Under the pieces are notes generated by a model. That model saw only the letters and a program-made list of their open reading frames with translations, did no database searches and was not told the DNA's origin. DNA of 64,000 nucleotides from NCBI GenBank assembly GCA_045123995.1, contig JBGVKY010000026.1, positions 307,402 through 371,401 of the forward strand. The letters are read 5' to 3'. Position 1 is the first letter of the stretch. Each line of letters starts with the position of its first letter. Positions 46,800 through 55,836 of the stretch are shown piece by piece. The DNA comes from HGM11501 sp045123995 (GTDB taxonomy: Bacteria; Bacillota; Clostridia; CAKSNL01; HGM11501). The position numbers and the translations under genes are program-made.

Positions 46800-48163
46800 A
46801 GTGTTACACCGTCCTTAAATATTGAGATTTCTCTGTATCCGTTAATTTCATTTTTTGTTTCTTTACCTTCTGCCACTGAAATTATATACTCTGTAAGTTC
46901 TTCTGTCAAGTCCTTGCCCTCTAAAACAGGGCTTGCATCAAAGTCAATCCAGTTATTCTTTTTTATGGCAAGATTTTTGTTAGTAGAAATTTTTACCGTA
47001 GGAACAGCCGAGCCAACGGGCGTTCCTCTGCCCGTGGTAAAGAGAATTATATGAACTCCCGCCGCCATAAGATTTGTTATGGCAACAATGTCATTACCGG
47101 GGCCGTTTAATAAGGAAAGTCCCTTCTTAGTTACAGCGTCACCATAGGTAAGTACGTCAACAACCTTGGAAAGTCCGCCCTTTTGCACGCAGCCTAAGGA
47201 TTTTTCCTCAAGAGTTGTTATTCCCCCTGCCTTATTTCCCGGTGAGGGGTTTTCATATATCACCTGATTGTGACGGGTGAAATAATCCTTAAAGTCATTT
47301 ATCAAGCTTACGGTTTTATTAAATACCTCAACATTTTCAGCTCTTTCCATTAAAAGATGCTCAGCTCCGAACATTTCGGGAACCTCAGTAAGCACACAGC
47401 TTGCACCCATACCGATGAGCTTGTCTGACACTCTTCCGACCAGGGGATTTGCGGTAATTCCCGAATAGCCGTCGCTTCCGCCGCACTTTAAGCCTACCTT
47501 AAGCTTCGAAATGCTTAAAGGCACTCTCTTAAAGGAAGATGCATATTCTTTTAAAGACCTGACTATTTCGATGCCGTCTGTAACTTCATCCTCTGAATCC
47601 TGGGCATTTAAGAATTTAACTCTTCTGTCATCCCATGTGCCCAAAACCTTTTTCATTTCGGCAATGTTGTTGTTTTCACAGCCCAAGCCCAGAACAAGAA
47701 CTCCAGCCGCATTGGGGTGATTAATCATTCCCTTTAATATAAGCTGAGTTGTATTCTGGTCATCACCAAGCTGGGAGCAACCAAAGGGATGCGGAAAGAA
47801 AAATGCACCTGTTTTTTGGGCGATAGCTTCCGCCACCTTGTTTACACATCCCACCGTGGAAACAATCCATACGTCGTTTCTTATGCCCACATCCCCGTTT
47901 TCACGGACATAGCCCATAAAGGTTTTATCTTCCTCTTTCGGGATTCCGTAAAACACGGGATTATATTCGTATGTTAAATTGTCCTTAAGATTTGTCTTTA
48001 CATTGTGAGTGTGAACGTGCTCTCCCTTTTTTATATCCTCTGTTGCATGGCCTATGGGACAGCCGTACTTTATGATGTTTTCACCTTTTTTAATATCACA
48101 ATCGGCATATTTGTGACCGTCATCAAGATTTACAAAGACATTGTCCAATTCATTAATCTTCAT
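46796..48163 (-). CDS. uxaA: Altronate dehydratase
   Basis: A 455-residue iron-dependent dehydratase that turns D-altronate into 2-keto-3-deoxygluconate. The N-terminal SAF domain (1-about 75, 'HATEDIKKGEHVHTHNVKTN') is fused to the catalytic part, with 'GYVRENGDVGIRNDVWIVSTVGC' (the segment RNDVWIVSTVGC is typical) and 'KCGGSDGYSGITANPLVG' (about 228-245). It sits 12 bases after uxaB and overlaps uxaC. No kdgK or kdgA follows, so the rest of the pathway must be encoded elsewhere. Confidence 0.95.
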   Translation of the reverse strand: MKINELDNVFVNLDDGHKYADCDIKKGENIIKYGCPIGHATEDIKKGEHVHTHNVKTNLKDNLTYEYNPVFYGIPKEEDKTFMGYVRENGDVGIRNDVWIVSTVGCVNKVAEAIAQKTGAFFFPHPFGCSQLGDDQNTTQLILKGMINHPNAAGVLVLGLGCENNNIAEMKKVLGTWDDRRVKFLNAQDSEDEVTDGIEIVRSLKEYASSFKRVPLSISKLKVGLKCGGSDGYSGITANPLVGRVSDKLIGMGASCVLTEVPEMFGAEHLLMERAENVEVFNKTVSLINDFKDYFTRHNQVIYENPSPGNKAGGITTLEEKSLGCVQKGGLSKVVDVLTYGDAVTKKGLSLLNGPGNDIVAITNLMAAGVHIILFTTGRGTPVGSAVPTVKISTNKNLAIKKNNWIDFDASPVLEGKDLTEELTEYIISVAEGKETKNEINGYREISIFKDGVTL

Positions 48164-48175
48164 TTTCTTATTCCT

Positions 48176-49462
48176 TTATATGTACTTTTTAACCTCTTCC
48201 GAAAGGAAGGATAAATTCTCTCCCCAAAGAGCTTTATTTTTAAGAATTTCATCTACGGAAGAATTTTTCATAAATTTCATTACTTCCTCATCATCGTTGG
48301 GCATATCGGTTTTATAAAATTCTATAAGTCTTGCAAAAGAGAATAAAAGCTTTTCGGGCATTTTATTATATCTCTTTATATATTCTAAGATTGAAGGAAG
48401 CACCCTTACCTTAAATTTACTTACGGAGTTTAAAGAAATTGATGCACAGAAATGTCTGATATAGGGATTTGAAAAACGCTCAAACACACTTTCAGCATAG
48501 GATAAAAGCTCCTCCTTGGGCAAATCCAATGTGGGAATTATCTCGTCGAAAACACAGGTCTTGTCAAAGGCGGAAAGTTTTTCATTTTCCATACAGTCTC
48601 CCACTGTTTCAACTCCCTCTAAAAGGGCATAGGGAATCATAGCAGTATGTGCACCGTTTAAGATTCTTACCTTTCTTGTACGGTACTTAGTCATATCGTC
48701 GGTAACAATAACATTAAGATTTGTTTTATGGAAAGGAATTTCCAAAACCTTGTCCTTAGGGCCTTCAATTACCCAGAGATGGAAATATTCAGAAGTGTTT
48801 AACATATTGTCTTCATAGCCTAAGCCCAAATCCTCACCCTTGGGGAAACCTGTGTTTATTCTGTCAACCAAGGTATTGCAGAAAATATTTTCATTTTCAA
48901 CGAAGGCTTTAAAGTCATCTCCCAAATTCCACTCGTCTGCATATCTTAAAACTATTTCCTTAAGTGTAGTTCCGTTTTTATCAATAAGCTCGCAGGGCAG
49001 GAATATGAAGCCATTAAGCTTTAAGTCAAATCTTCTTTTCAAAAGCGCCGTAACCTTACCGGGAAATGACTTCTGGGGACGGTCGGTAAGCTTGTCTTCT
49101 GCATAGTAGCTTATACCTGCTTCCGTGGTATTGGATATGACAAAACGGAAATCAGGATTTTCAGCAAGCTTAAGATATTCGTCATAATCCATATAGGGGT
49201 TAACACATCTTGAAATAACGTCGATTACCTTTTTTTCTACTCCCTCAACGCCTCTTATAACATGAGTATACATACAGTCCTGGGCGGCAAGCATATCACA
49301 AAGCCCCTTTTCGATGGGCTGCACAACTGCAACGCTTCCGTTCCAGTCGGTTTCTTCATTTACAATCTGCATCATCCAGTCGCAAAAGCCTCTTAAAAAT
49401 CCGCCTTCACCAAACTGAATAACTCTTTCGGGTCTTTTCTTCTTTTCCATTCCTGCAAACAT
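48176..49462 (-). CDS. uxaB: Tagaturonate reductase (altronate oxidoreductase)
   Basis: A 428-residue member of the mannitol dehydrogenase family that reduces D-tagaturonate to D-altronate with NADH. 'VIQFGEGGFLRGFCDWMM' (about 14-31) is the nucleotide-binding start; 'ISNTTEAGISYY' and 'KVRILNGAHTAMIPYALL' (near residues 108 and 264) carry the conserved Asn, Lys and His of the active site. It begins the galacturonate operon behind a GGAGAGGG ribosome site. The -10 (TATAAT, minus strand, 49501-49506) has no recognisable -35, as expected for an activator-dependent promoter. Confidence 0.93.
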   Translation of the reverse strand: MFAGMEKKKRPERVIQFGEGGFLRGFCDWMMQIVNEETDWNGSVAVVQPIEKGLCDMLAAQDCMYTHVIRGVEGVEKKVIDVISRCVNPYMDYDEYLKLAENPDFRFVISNTTEAGISYYAEDKLTDRPQKSFPGKVTALLKRRFDLKLNGFIFLPCELIDKNGTTLKEIVLRYADEWNLGDDFKAFVENENIFCNTLVDRINTGFPKGEDLGLGYEDNMLNTSEYFHLWVIEGPKDKVLEIPFHKTNLNVIVTDDMTKYRTRKVRILNGAHTAMIPYALLEGVETVGDCMENEKLSAFDKTCVFDEIIPTLDLPKEELLSYAESVFERFSNPYIRHFCASISLNSVSKFKVRVLPSILEYIKRYNKMPEKLLFSFARLIEFYKTDMPNDDEEVMKFMKNSSVDEILKNKALWGENLSFLSEEVKKYI

Positions 49463-49500
49463 AATCCCTCTCCTTTATTCCAATTTTTTAATCTAATGGT

Positions 49501-49506
49501 ATTATA
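49501..49506 (-). promoter_or_regulatory. -10 element of the uxaBAC operon
   Basis: TATAAT on the minus strand with no good -35 at 16-18 bases. The divergent AraC-family gene is the natural candidate activator. Confidence 0.55.
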
Positions 49507-49559
49507 CAACAATTTTAATGCGATTTCCTTTAAAAAAATGCTCTTTTTTCGATTTTTTC

Positions 49560-49587
49560 TTGATTTTTTTGTCATTTATGATATACT
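49560..49587 (+). promoter_or_regulatory. Sigma-A promoter of the AraC gene next to uxaB
   Basis: -35 TTGATT (49560-49565), 16-base spacer, -10 TATACT (49582-49587). Confidence 0.65.
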
Positions 49588-49607
49588 TAAGCTATACGAT
49601 ACTTAAG
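49583..49607 (+). repeat. Direct repeat ATACTTAAG
   Basis: ATACTTAAG occurs at 49583-49591 and 49599-49607 (period 16), the first overlapping the -10 of the AraC promoter and the second in its leader. Each contains the palindrome CTTAAG. A possible operator for autoregulation. Confidence 0.5.
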
Positions 49608-49623
49608 TGCGGGGGTGATTTTA

Positions 49624-50508
49624 TTGTCTTCCACTAAGAAAAACCTAAGACCCGTTACCGCCACAGAGGATTTGAGACCTTTTACCGTGCCGGTGATGTT
49701 TAAGGATAATAAGTTTTACTACGACTGGTTCCATCACGACGGGTCGGAGATAATGACCTTTGGTCATTATCACAATATGTACGAAATATATTTTTTGACA
49801 AAGGGAATCTGCCGCTACTTTATAGAAAACAAGCTCTTTGATGTAAAGGCAGGCGATCTGGTTTTAATTCCCAAGGGGGTTATTCACAAAACCCTTTATC
49901 TGGGAGAAAGCGCTGACAGGCATCTTATAAACTTTTCAAAATCCTACATTCCCCCTTCCCTTGCCATTGACTTAAAAGGACTTTTCAGCAATAACATTTA
50001 CAGGCCTGACGAGGAACTTATCCCTAAAATCAGACTGATTTTTGAAAAAATCGCAGAGGAAAGTCAAAACTACGACAACTATTCCAGCCTTTTGATTTCA
50101 GGCTATATGACAGAGCTTTTTACAATAATCTTAAGAAATCCCTCATACAAAGAGCCTACGTCACTTGGCAACATTCCTATTGAAAGCGCAACCACCTATA
50201 TTTCTGCCAACTATAAAAGTAATATAACCTTAGAGGATATGGCAAATATGATTGGTCTTTCCCCCAGCTATTTTTCAAGACTCTTCAAAAATACCACGGG
50301 CTTTGGCTTCAAGGAATATTTAACCATTGTAAGATTGAAAGAATCCCAGTCCAAGCTTATTCATACAGATAAATCCATTTGTGAAATTGCTTACGAATGC
50401 GGATTTAACGACAGTAACTATTTTTCTTCCGTATTCAAGGATTTAAACGGCCTTTCTCCAATTAAATACAGAAAGCAAAACCGTATAAAAGCCGAGCTTA
50501 AAGGATAA
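49624..50508 (+). CDS. AraC-family regulator, probably of galacturonate genes
   Basis: A 294-residue two-domain regulator: an N-terminal cupin (about 20-150, 'GHYHNMYEIYFLTKGICRYF', 'GDLVLIPKGVIHKTLY') and a C-terminal AraC HTH pair (about 190-290, 'NITLEDMANMIGLSPSYFSRLF', cut as LEDMANMIGLSPSYFSRLF, then 'EIAYECGFNDSNYFSSVFK'). The frame opens with GTG at 49615, but that codon is within the ribosome site GGGGGTG; TTG at 49624 is the better start. It is divergent from uxaBAC and is inferred to activate it in response to a uronate. Confidence 0.85.
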   Translation: MSSTKKNLRPVTATEDLRPFTVPVMFKDNKFYYDWFHHDGSEIMTFGHYHNMYEIYFLTKGICRYFIENKLFDVKAGDLVLIPKGVIHKTLYLGESADRHLINFSKSYIPPSLAIDLKGLFSNNIYRPDEELIPKIRLIFEKIAEESQNYDNYSSLLISGYMTELFTIILRNPSYKEPTSLGNIPIESATTYISANYKSNITLEDMANMIGLSPSYFSRLFKNTTGFGFKEYLTIVRLKESQSKLIHTDKSICEIAYECGFNDSNYFSSVFKDLNGLSPIKYRKQNRIKAELKG

Positions 50509-50548
50509 AAGACGATGCTTCGCAAAAAAGCGAAGCATCGTCTTTTTA
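50507..50548. terminator. Bidirectional terminator
   Basis: GACGATGCTTCGC/GCGAAGCATCGTC stem with an A-rich loop and A/T flanks, between the AraC and amidase genes. Confidence 0.9.
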
Positions 50549-51040
50549 AACTTCCTTACCCACATCCTTTATGTGAATAAATCTTACGTCACTGAAATTA
50601 TAGCTGTCCAAGGGCCTGCAACCGGCATCATTTGTATGTGCCGCTATAAGTATTCCTGAGGGTGTTGGCGGATAATCTGTCTTTACCACTATAAGTGAAT
50701 GGGCAAATCTGCCTTCCTCAAAGGATAGCTGAATTAAATCCCCCACCTTTATATTTTCTATGTCTGTAACCTCACCTCTCGGACCTAAAGAGCGGTTTTT
50801 CACTAAAAAATCGTATAAAAACTCCACTCCCGTCCAGGAGGGCGAACGGTCATCTATACTGTAATAATACCAGGCAGGATAATTCATAACTCCACTGCCT
50901 GCAAAAAGACATTGAGAAGCGAAATTTGTGCAATCTCCGCCGATATTCTGAAAATCATAATAGCGGGGATTTCTTCTGTACGCCCATTTCTCGGCATATT
51001 CTCTTGCCAGAAATCTGTTGTACTCTGAAGATACTATCAT
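50546..51040 (-). CDS. Amidase_6-type putative amidase
   Basis: A 164-residue protein that is essentially one 'putative amidase' (Amidase_6) domain. 'YYDFQNIGGDCTNFASQCL' contains the candidate nucleophile Cys37 and 'GRFAHSLIVV' the candidate His114, the Cys-His pair of NlpC/P60-like folds. There is no signal peptide or wall-binding module, unlike many relatives that are exported or spore-associated. It stands alone between two terminators with a GGAGG ribosome site. The substrate is unknown; a spore-related or intracellular role is possible. Confidence 0.8.
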   Translation of the reverse strand: MIVSSEYNRFLAREYAEKWAYRRNPRYYDFQNIGGDCTNFASQCLFAGSGVMNYPAWYYYSIDDRSPSWTGVEFLYDFLVKNRSLGPRGEVTDIENIKVGDLIQLSFEEGRFAHSLIVVKTDYPPTPSGILIAAHTNDAGCRPLDSYNFSDVRFIHIKDVGKEV

Positions 51041-51092
51041 ATTCCTCCTTCCTTTCCTTTTACAGAATATGCAGAAAATGAAAATAAGTCAC

Positions 51093-51136
51093 AAAGAAAG
51101 AGTGTGTGAAAAGAAAGCTTTCACACACTCTTTTTA
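51093..51136 (-). terminator. Terminator of the rhaTPQS operon
   Basis: AAAGAGTGTGTGAAA/TTTCACACACTCTTT stem with a 7-base loop, flanked by A and T runs; can act on both strands. Confidence 0.82.
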
Positions 51137-51167
51137 ATTTGGATAAAAATGTTCAAAACGGATATTT

Positions 51168-52196
51168 TCAATAAATTTCTTTCCACTGTGCTATATTATC
51201 TTTATCAAACCGGAAGGGCTCTCCAAGCATAACTTCAGTTCCGCCGTCATTTGCTTCTGTAATCTGCATAGTTCCAAGGTCTCCTGCGGCAAAAACATTT
51301 CCTGCCTTTCCCTCTATTTCCCCTTTAACCAAAGCATTCATTGTATAACCTGCAAGATATCCTATATCCAGAGGATTCCAGAGGTACATCCAAGGGCAAG
51401 TACCGTCTTCAATAAAAGGTGCCATTTCCGATGGAAGGCCAAGTCCTGTTAAAAGAACGCTTGACTTTTTATCCTGAAGAACCTTTCCTGCTGCAAGCAT
51501 GCCTACTGTTGTAGGGGCAATAATAACTTTTACAGAGGGGTCTGTTAAAATTGCAAGGGTTTCAGATGTGGATTTTGTTGGGTCGTCATCACCATATGCC
51601 ACTTTTACCAGTGGTGTGCTTTTATATTTGTCCTTATTATCTTCAAGTTCCTTTTTCATATAGCTTATCCAGAGATTCTGATTTGTAGCCTGAGCAGTAG
51701 CGGATAAGACCGCAATACCGCCATTTCCCTCAGTCATATCGTAAGCGGCTTCAATAAGGCCTCTGCCTATTTTTTCAGGGTCCGCCTGCTGAATATGAGT
51801 CTGTCTTGCATCAGGACTTACGGAGCTGTCTAAAGATATAACCTTGATTCCTGCATCCATAGCCTCACGAAGTGCCGGAGTTAAGGCGTCCGCATCATTG
51901 GCTGCAATAGCAATTCCTGCTACATTCTGGGCTATAAGCTGATTGATTATTTCAATCTGTTTTTCGGGCGCTGCAGTTTCAGGTCCCTTATATAATGGGG
52001 TCATTCCTGCTTCTGTGCACGCTTTTTTAAATCCTTCATAAACCTTTTGCATATAGGGGTTTTGTACGTCTTTGGCAATAAAAGCAAGGGTTTTACCTGC
52101 ATTCCCTCCACCGTTGCTTCCCTCTCCGCCTCCTGTACAGCCGATTAAACAGCTAATTAAGGTCAATGCCAAAAATACACATATGATTTTTTTCAT
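51168..52196 (-). CDS. rhaS: Rhamnose ABC transporter substrate-binding lipoprotein (RhaS-like)
   Basis: A 342-residue CUT2 periplasmic-type binding protein. The lipobox 'LIGC' gives lipidated Cys20, then a Gly-rich linker and a two-lobe fold. The segments 'APTTVGMLAAGKVLQDK', 'TGLGLPSEMAPF' and 'NPLDIGYLAGYTM' match my memory of rhizobial RhaS, which binds L-rhamnose, rather than ribose or AI-2 binding proteins. It is the last of four genes in the order ATPase, permease, permease, binding protein. No rhamnose catabolic gene lies nearby. Confidence 0.87.
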   Translation of the reverse strand: MKKIICVFLALTLISCLIGCTGGGEGSNGGGNAGKTLAFIAKDVQNPYMQKVYEGFKKACTEAGMTPLYKGPETAAPEKQIEIINQLIAQNVAGIAIAANDADALTPALREAMDAGIKVISLDSSVSPDARQTHIQQADPEKIGRGLIEAAYDMTEGNGGIAVLSATAQATNQNLWISYMKKELEDNKDKYKSTPLVKVAYGDDDPTKSTSETLAILTDPSVKVIIAPTTVGMLAAGKVLQDKKSSVLLTGLGLPSEMAPFIEDGTCPWMYLWNPLDIGYLAGYTMNALVKGEIEGKAGNVFAAGDLGTMQITEANDGGTEVMLGEPFRFDKDNIAQWKEIY

Positions 52197-52200
52197 AATC

Positions 52201-53244
52201 TTAATCCTTCCTTTTTATAAATTTATTGAGGCTGGTAAGCCCATCTTTGAAATTGGGTATTGCTACTGCAAAAATCAAAAGTGCTCCCACTATTATCATA
52301 ATTATCTGACTGGTGGTATTAAGGAGTCCTAAGCCAAATCTTAAATATCCTATCACCTGAATTGATAATACCGCACCTAATATTCTTCCCTTTCCGCCTG
52401 AAGAGGATATTCCTCCGAATACCGCCATGGCAATTATATCAAGCTCATAGCCCCTTGCGATATCAGGTCTTACGCTGGACATTTTGGATGAAAGGTATAT
52501 GGCTGCTACGGCGGATAAAATTCCAACCAGAGTGAAAACTATAAGCTTTATTTTTTTTGTTTTTATTCCCGAAAAATAGGCAACGGTTTCAGAGTTACCC
52601 ATGGCAATTGCACTTCTTCCAAATTTAGTTCCGTGAAGTAAATATGCAAAAAATAACGCTTCAACTAAGACGAAAATCAAAGTATAAGGAATTAAGCCTC
52701 CTATTTTTCCCGAAGCTATTTTTATAAACCACTGAGGAAATCCTCCAACTGAATTTGTTTCCAAAATTATCTGAGCTATGCCCCTATATATTATCTGGGT
52801 TGAAAGAGTTACAATCATGCTTGAAAGCTCCGGGAATTTAATTAAAATAAACCCGTTTATAAATCCGCATAAAGCTCCCACCAAAACTCCTATCAAAAGG
52901 GCGTATATCATTGGTATTCCTGTACTATAAGCAACTCCCATAAGTGTTGCCGAAAGGGCCATTATTGAAGCTACACTTATATCTATTTCCCCAAGCATTA
53001 AGACAAGTGACATGGGAAAAACCACTATTGCCTTATCTAAAAAGTCTCTTGTGGCATTTAATATAATTCTTATATTTCCGTAATTGGGTGATGCTAAAAT
53101 ATTAAATAAATTCACTAAAATGAGCATTCCGAAAAGAAGCCATTCCCACTGAAGAAAAAAGCGTTTAAAGGAAAATCCTCTTTCTGTGGAAATAATTCTT
53201 GTTCCGTCGCTCTCCATTTTTTGCTTGTCGAATTTTTCCGCCAT
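52201..53244 (-). CDS. rhaQ: Rhamnose ABC transporter permease (RhaQ-like)
   Basis: A 347-residue CUT2 permease with about nine to ten helices. 'VLMLGEIDISVASIMALSA' (near residue 82) is the conserved CUT2 permease motif and 'GRSAIAMGNSETVAYFSGIK' the cytoplasmic coupling loop that contacts the ATPase. A charged N-terminal tail of about 30 residues is present. It starts one base inside the end of the preceding permease and four bases before the binding-protein gene; with its partner it forms the transport channel. Confidence 0.85.
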   Translation of the reverse strand: MAEKFDKQKMESDGTRIISTERGFSFKRFFLQWEWLLFGMLILVNLFNILASPNYGNIRIILNATRDFLDKAIVVFPMSLVLMLGEIDISVASIMALSATLMGVAYSTGIPMIYALLIGVLVGALCGFINGFILIKFPELSSMIVTLSTQIIYRGIAQIILETNSVGGFPQWFIKIASGKIGGLIPYTLIFVLVEALFFAYLLHGTKFGRSAIAMGNSETVAYFSGIKTKKIKLIVFTLVGILSAVAAIYLSSKMSSVRPDIARGYELDIIAMAVFGGISSSGGKGRILGAVLSIQVIGYLRFGLGLLNTTSQIIMIIVGALLIFAVAIPNFKDGLTSLNKFIKRKD

Positions 53245-54233
53245 TAAATCTTCCTCCTTCTTAATGCTTTCATTTCCACATTTCTCTGCACTACTGAATT
53301 TATTATTATAGAGAAAAGAATAATAAGGCCTCTTATAGCCTCCTGCCAGAATGAAGAAATTCTTATAAGAGGCATTGCATTGTTGAGCATACCTAAAAGC
53401 AGAGCTCCTAGCAAAACTCCTTTTACCTTTCCTGTTCCGCCTGTTATGCTTACTCCTCCCAAAACGCAGGAAGCTATGACATTCATTTCATATCCAACCA
53501 GGCTTTCACCCTGAGCTACACCGTATTTACATACATATAAAATTCCGCCAAGACCTGCAATAGCTCCCAAGATAACATAAACCAAAATTAAAATTCTGTC
53601 GGCTTTTATACCTGAAACCACCGCACTTTCTTTGCTGTTTCCCACGGCATATATGTTTCTTCCGGTCCTTGTAAGATTTAAGAAAAAACCAAAAATTATA
53701 TATACTCCCGCGGCAATTAAAATAAGATTGTTGATTCCAAATAAACTCCCTGTCGCCAGGGATAAAAATTCAGGTCCCATGTCCTGCTGCATAACCCAGC
53801 TTCCCCCTGAAACCAGATAAGTCAGCCCTCTTAATACGTTCATCGTGCCTAAGGTTGCTATAATGGGTATGATTTTTACTTTTGCCACCAAAAACCCGTT
53901 TACAAAGCCTGATAAAATCCCTATAATAACTGAAATTATAATAACACCAAGGGGAAAAAGTCCTGTATTTTTTAAGACCGTTGACCCTACCATTGCAGAA
54001 AGTGCCATTATAGCTCCCACAGAAAGGTCTATTCCTCCTGTTAATATTACCGCCATCATGCCGAGAGCTGTAATGCCTAAAACGGCAGTTTCTGTCAGCA
54101 TATCAGAAATATTCTCTGCCCTTAAAAAATTACCGCCGCTTCTCACTTCAACGAATAAAGCCAGTAAAATTATTACCAAAATCAAGCTTATTTCTCTTAT
54201 GTTGGCGGAAAAATATTTTTTCACCTTATTCAT
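53244..54233 (-). CDS. rhaP: Rhamnose ABC transporter permease (RhaP-like)
   Basis: A 329-residue CUT2 permease with about nine to ten helices. 'VILTGGIDLSVGAIMALSAM' (near residue 63) and the coupling loop 'GRNIYAVGNSKESAVVSGIK' are the family marks. Its ATG is eight bases after the ATPase stop. Two permeases in one CUT2 operon form the heterodimer typical of RhaP/RhaQ; ribose systems usually have one. Confidence 0.86.
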   Translation of the reverse strand: MNKVKKYFSANIREISLILVIILLALFVEVRSGGNFLRAENISDMLTETAVLGITALGMMAVILTGGIDLSVGAIMALSAMVGSTVLKNTGLFPLGVIIISVIIGILSGFVNGFLVAKVKIIPIIATLGTMNVLRGLTYLVSGGSWVMQQDMGPEFLSLATGSLFGINNLILIAAGVYIIFGFFLNLTRTGRNIYAVGNSKESAVVSGIKADRILILVYVILGAIAGLGGILYVCKYGVAQGESLVGYEMNVIASCVLGGVSITGGTGKVKGVLLGALLLGMLNNAMPLIRISSFWQEAIRGLIILFSIIINSVVQRNVEMKALRRRKI

Positions 54234-54241
54234 AATTCACC

Positions 54242-55732
54242 TCATACATCAAGAGCGTACTCTAAAATTGTTTCCTGGGTAAGGCCTTTCACATCATCGA
54301 AAATTTTTGAAATCCGTCCTTCTTTCATGACGGCTATTCTGTCTGCCATGCCTAAAACCTCGGGCATTTCCGAAGATACCATAATGACTCCAAAGCCCTC
54401 TTTTGCCAAAAGGGACATAATTTCATATATCTGTGCTTTTGCTCCCACATCTACACCCTTTGTAGGCTCATCTAAGATGATAACCTTAAGATCCAGATTT
54501 AATACCTTGGCAAAAAGAACTTTCTGCTGATTTCCGCCTGACAGATTTTTTACTTTGTCGAAAACCGAAAGTGCTTTGGTTTTAACTCGCTCCAAAAGCT
54601 CTTTGGATTTTTTTCTTTCCTCTTTCTTTTGAATTATGGTTCCTTTAACAAAATTTTTAAGACTTGATAAAGTTACATTTTCAGAAAGGCTCCAGTCTAA
54701 AATAAGTCCCTGCTTTTGTCTGTCCTCAGGGAGATATCCAATTCCCTCTTCAATGGCTTTCATGGGGTGATTGATCTTTACTCTTTTTCCGTATATCCAT
54801 ATATTACCGGAATCAGGTACATCTATTCCCACGATTCCCTGGCACACTTCTGTTCTTCCCGCTCCCACCAGACCTGTTATGGCAAGAATTTCTCCCTCAT
54901 GCACAGAAAAGCTTATATCTTTATAAAAACCTGTTTTTGATAAATGCTCAACTCTTAAAATTTCCTTTCCTCGTTTTACGGGTATTTTGGGATATATATC
55001 CTTTATCTCTCTTCCTACCATTTTAGATATTAAAACTTCATTTGAAATTTCGTCTACATTCCATGTTCCTATATACTCAGAGTCCCTGAATACAGTCACC
55101 CTTGTAGCCAGACGGTACATATCCTCAAAGCGGTGGGATATAAATATGACCGAGCATCCCTCGTCTCTTAATTTTTCTGTTATGGTATATAGCTGTTCGC
55201 ACTCCCTTTTGGAAAGAGCTGCAGTGGGTTCATCCATTATTAAAATTTTTGCATTTATGGAAATCGCCTTTGCTATTTCTACGATTTGCTGTTCGGCAAC
55301 AGTTAAATTTCCCATTGTTGCCTTGGGGTCAATTTTACTGCCTATTTTGTTAAGTAAAACTTCCGCCTCCTTATGCATCGCTCTCCAATCCACGGTACCT
55401 ACTTTAGTCATTTTTTCATGACCTATAAAAATGTTTTCAGTTACCGTAAGATGCGGATATGCCGTGCCGTGCTGATAGATTGCTGCTATACTTAAGTTCT
55501 GTGCATCTTTAGGATTTTTTATATATACTTTTTTTCCGTTTATAAAAATTTCACCCTCTTCAGGCTGATGTACTCCTGTTATAACCTTAATAAAAGTGGA
55601 TTTCCCTGCTCCGTTTTCCCCCATAAGTGCATGAATTTCTCCTTTTTTAAGTCTGAATTCCACATTGTTAAGAGCTTTTATACCAGGGAAAATCTTGGTT
55701 ATCCCCTTTAATTCCAGAACAAACTCTGACAT
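54242..55732 (-). CDS. rhaT: Rhamnose ABC transporter ATP-binding protein (RhaT-like, two ATPase domains)
   Basis: A 496-residue CUT2 ATPase with two fused nucleotide-binding domains. The first has Walker A 'GENGAGKS' (about 39-46), signature 'LTVAEQQIVEIAKA' and Walker B 'ILIMDEPTAAL'. The second, as in the family, has a degenerate Walker A ('TGLVGAGRTEV'), signature 'LSGGNQQKV' and Walker B 'VIILDEPTKGV'. It powers import of the sugar delivered by RhaS. It begins the operon behind an AAAGGG site; no clear promoter is visible in the 70 bases upstream, hinting at an activator. Confidence 0.88.
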   Translation of the reverse strand: MSEFVLELKGITKIFPGIKALNNVEFRLKKGEIHALMGENGAGKSTFIKVITGVHQPEEGEIFINGKKVYIKNPKDAQNLSIAAIYQHGTAYPHLTVTENIFIGHEKMTKVGTVDWRAMHKEAEVLLNKIGSKIDPKATMGNLTVAEQQIVEIAKAISINAKILIMDEPTAALSKRECEQLYTITEKLRDEGCSVIFISHRFEDMYRLATRVTVFRDSEYIGTWNVDEISNEVLISKMVGREIKDIYPKIPVKRGKEILRVEHLSKTGFYKDISFSVHEGEILAITGLVGAGRTEVCQGIVGIDVPDSGNIWIYGKRVKINHPMKAIEEGIGYLPEDRQKQGLILDWSLSENVTLSSLKNFVKGTIIQKKEERKKSKELLERVKTKALSVFDKVKNLSGGNQQKVLFAKVLNLDLKVIILDEPTKGVDVGAKAQIYEIMSLLAKEGFGVIMVSSEMPEVLGMADRIAVMKEGRISKIFDDVKGLTQETILEYALDV

Positions 55733-55797
55733 TTAATCCAACCCTTTCAATAATCACTTTGTTAGACTTAAATTGTCCGTTATCAGAATTTTTATGC

Positions 55798-55836
55798 AAA
55801 AAAGACGCTAAACTTTTGGTTTAGCGTCTTTTTTTA
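55798..55836. terminator. Terminator of the htpG/GT2 operon
   Basis: AGACGCTAAAC/GTTTAGCGTCT-type stem with a TTTT-rich loop and A6/T7 flanks, at the end of the glycosyltransferase gene. Confidence 0.9.
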
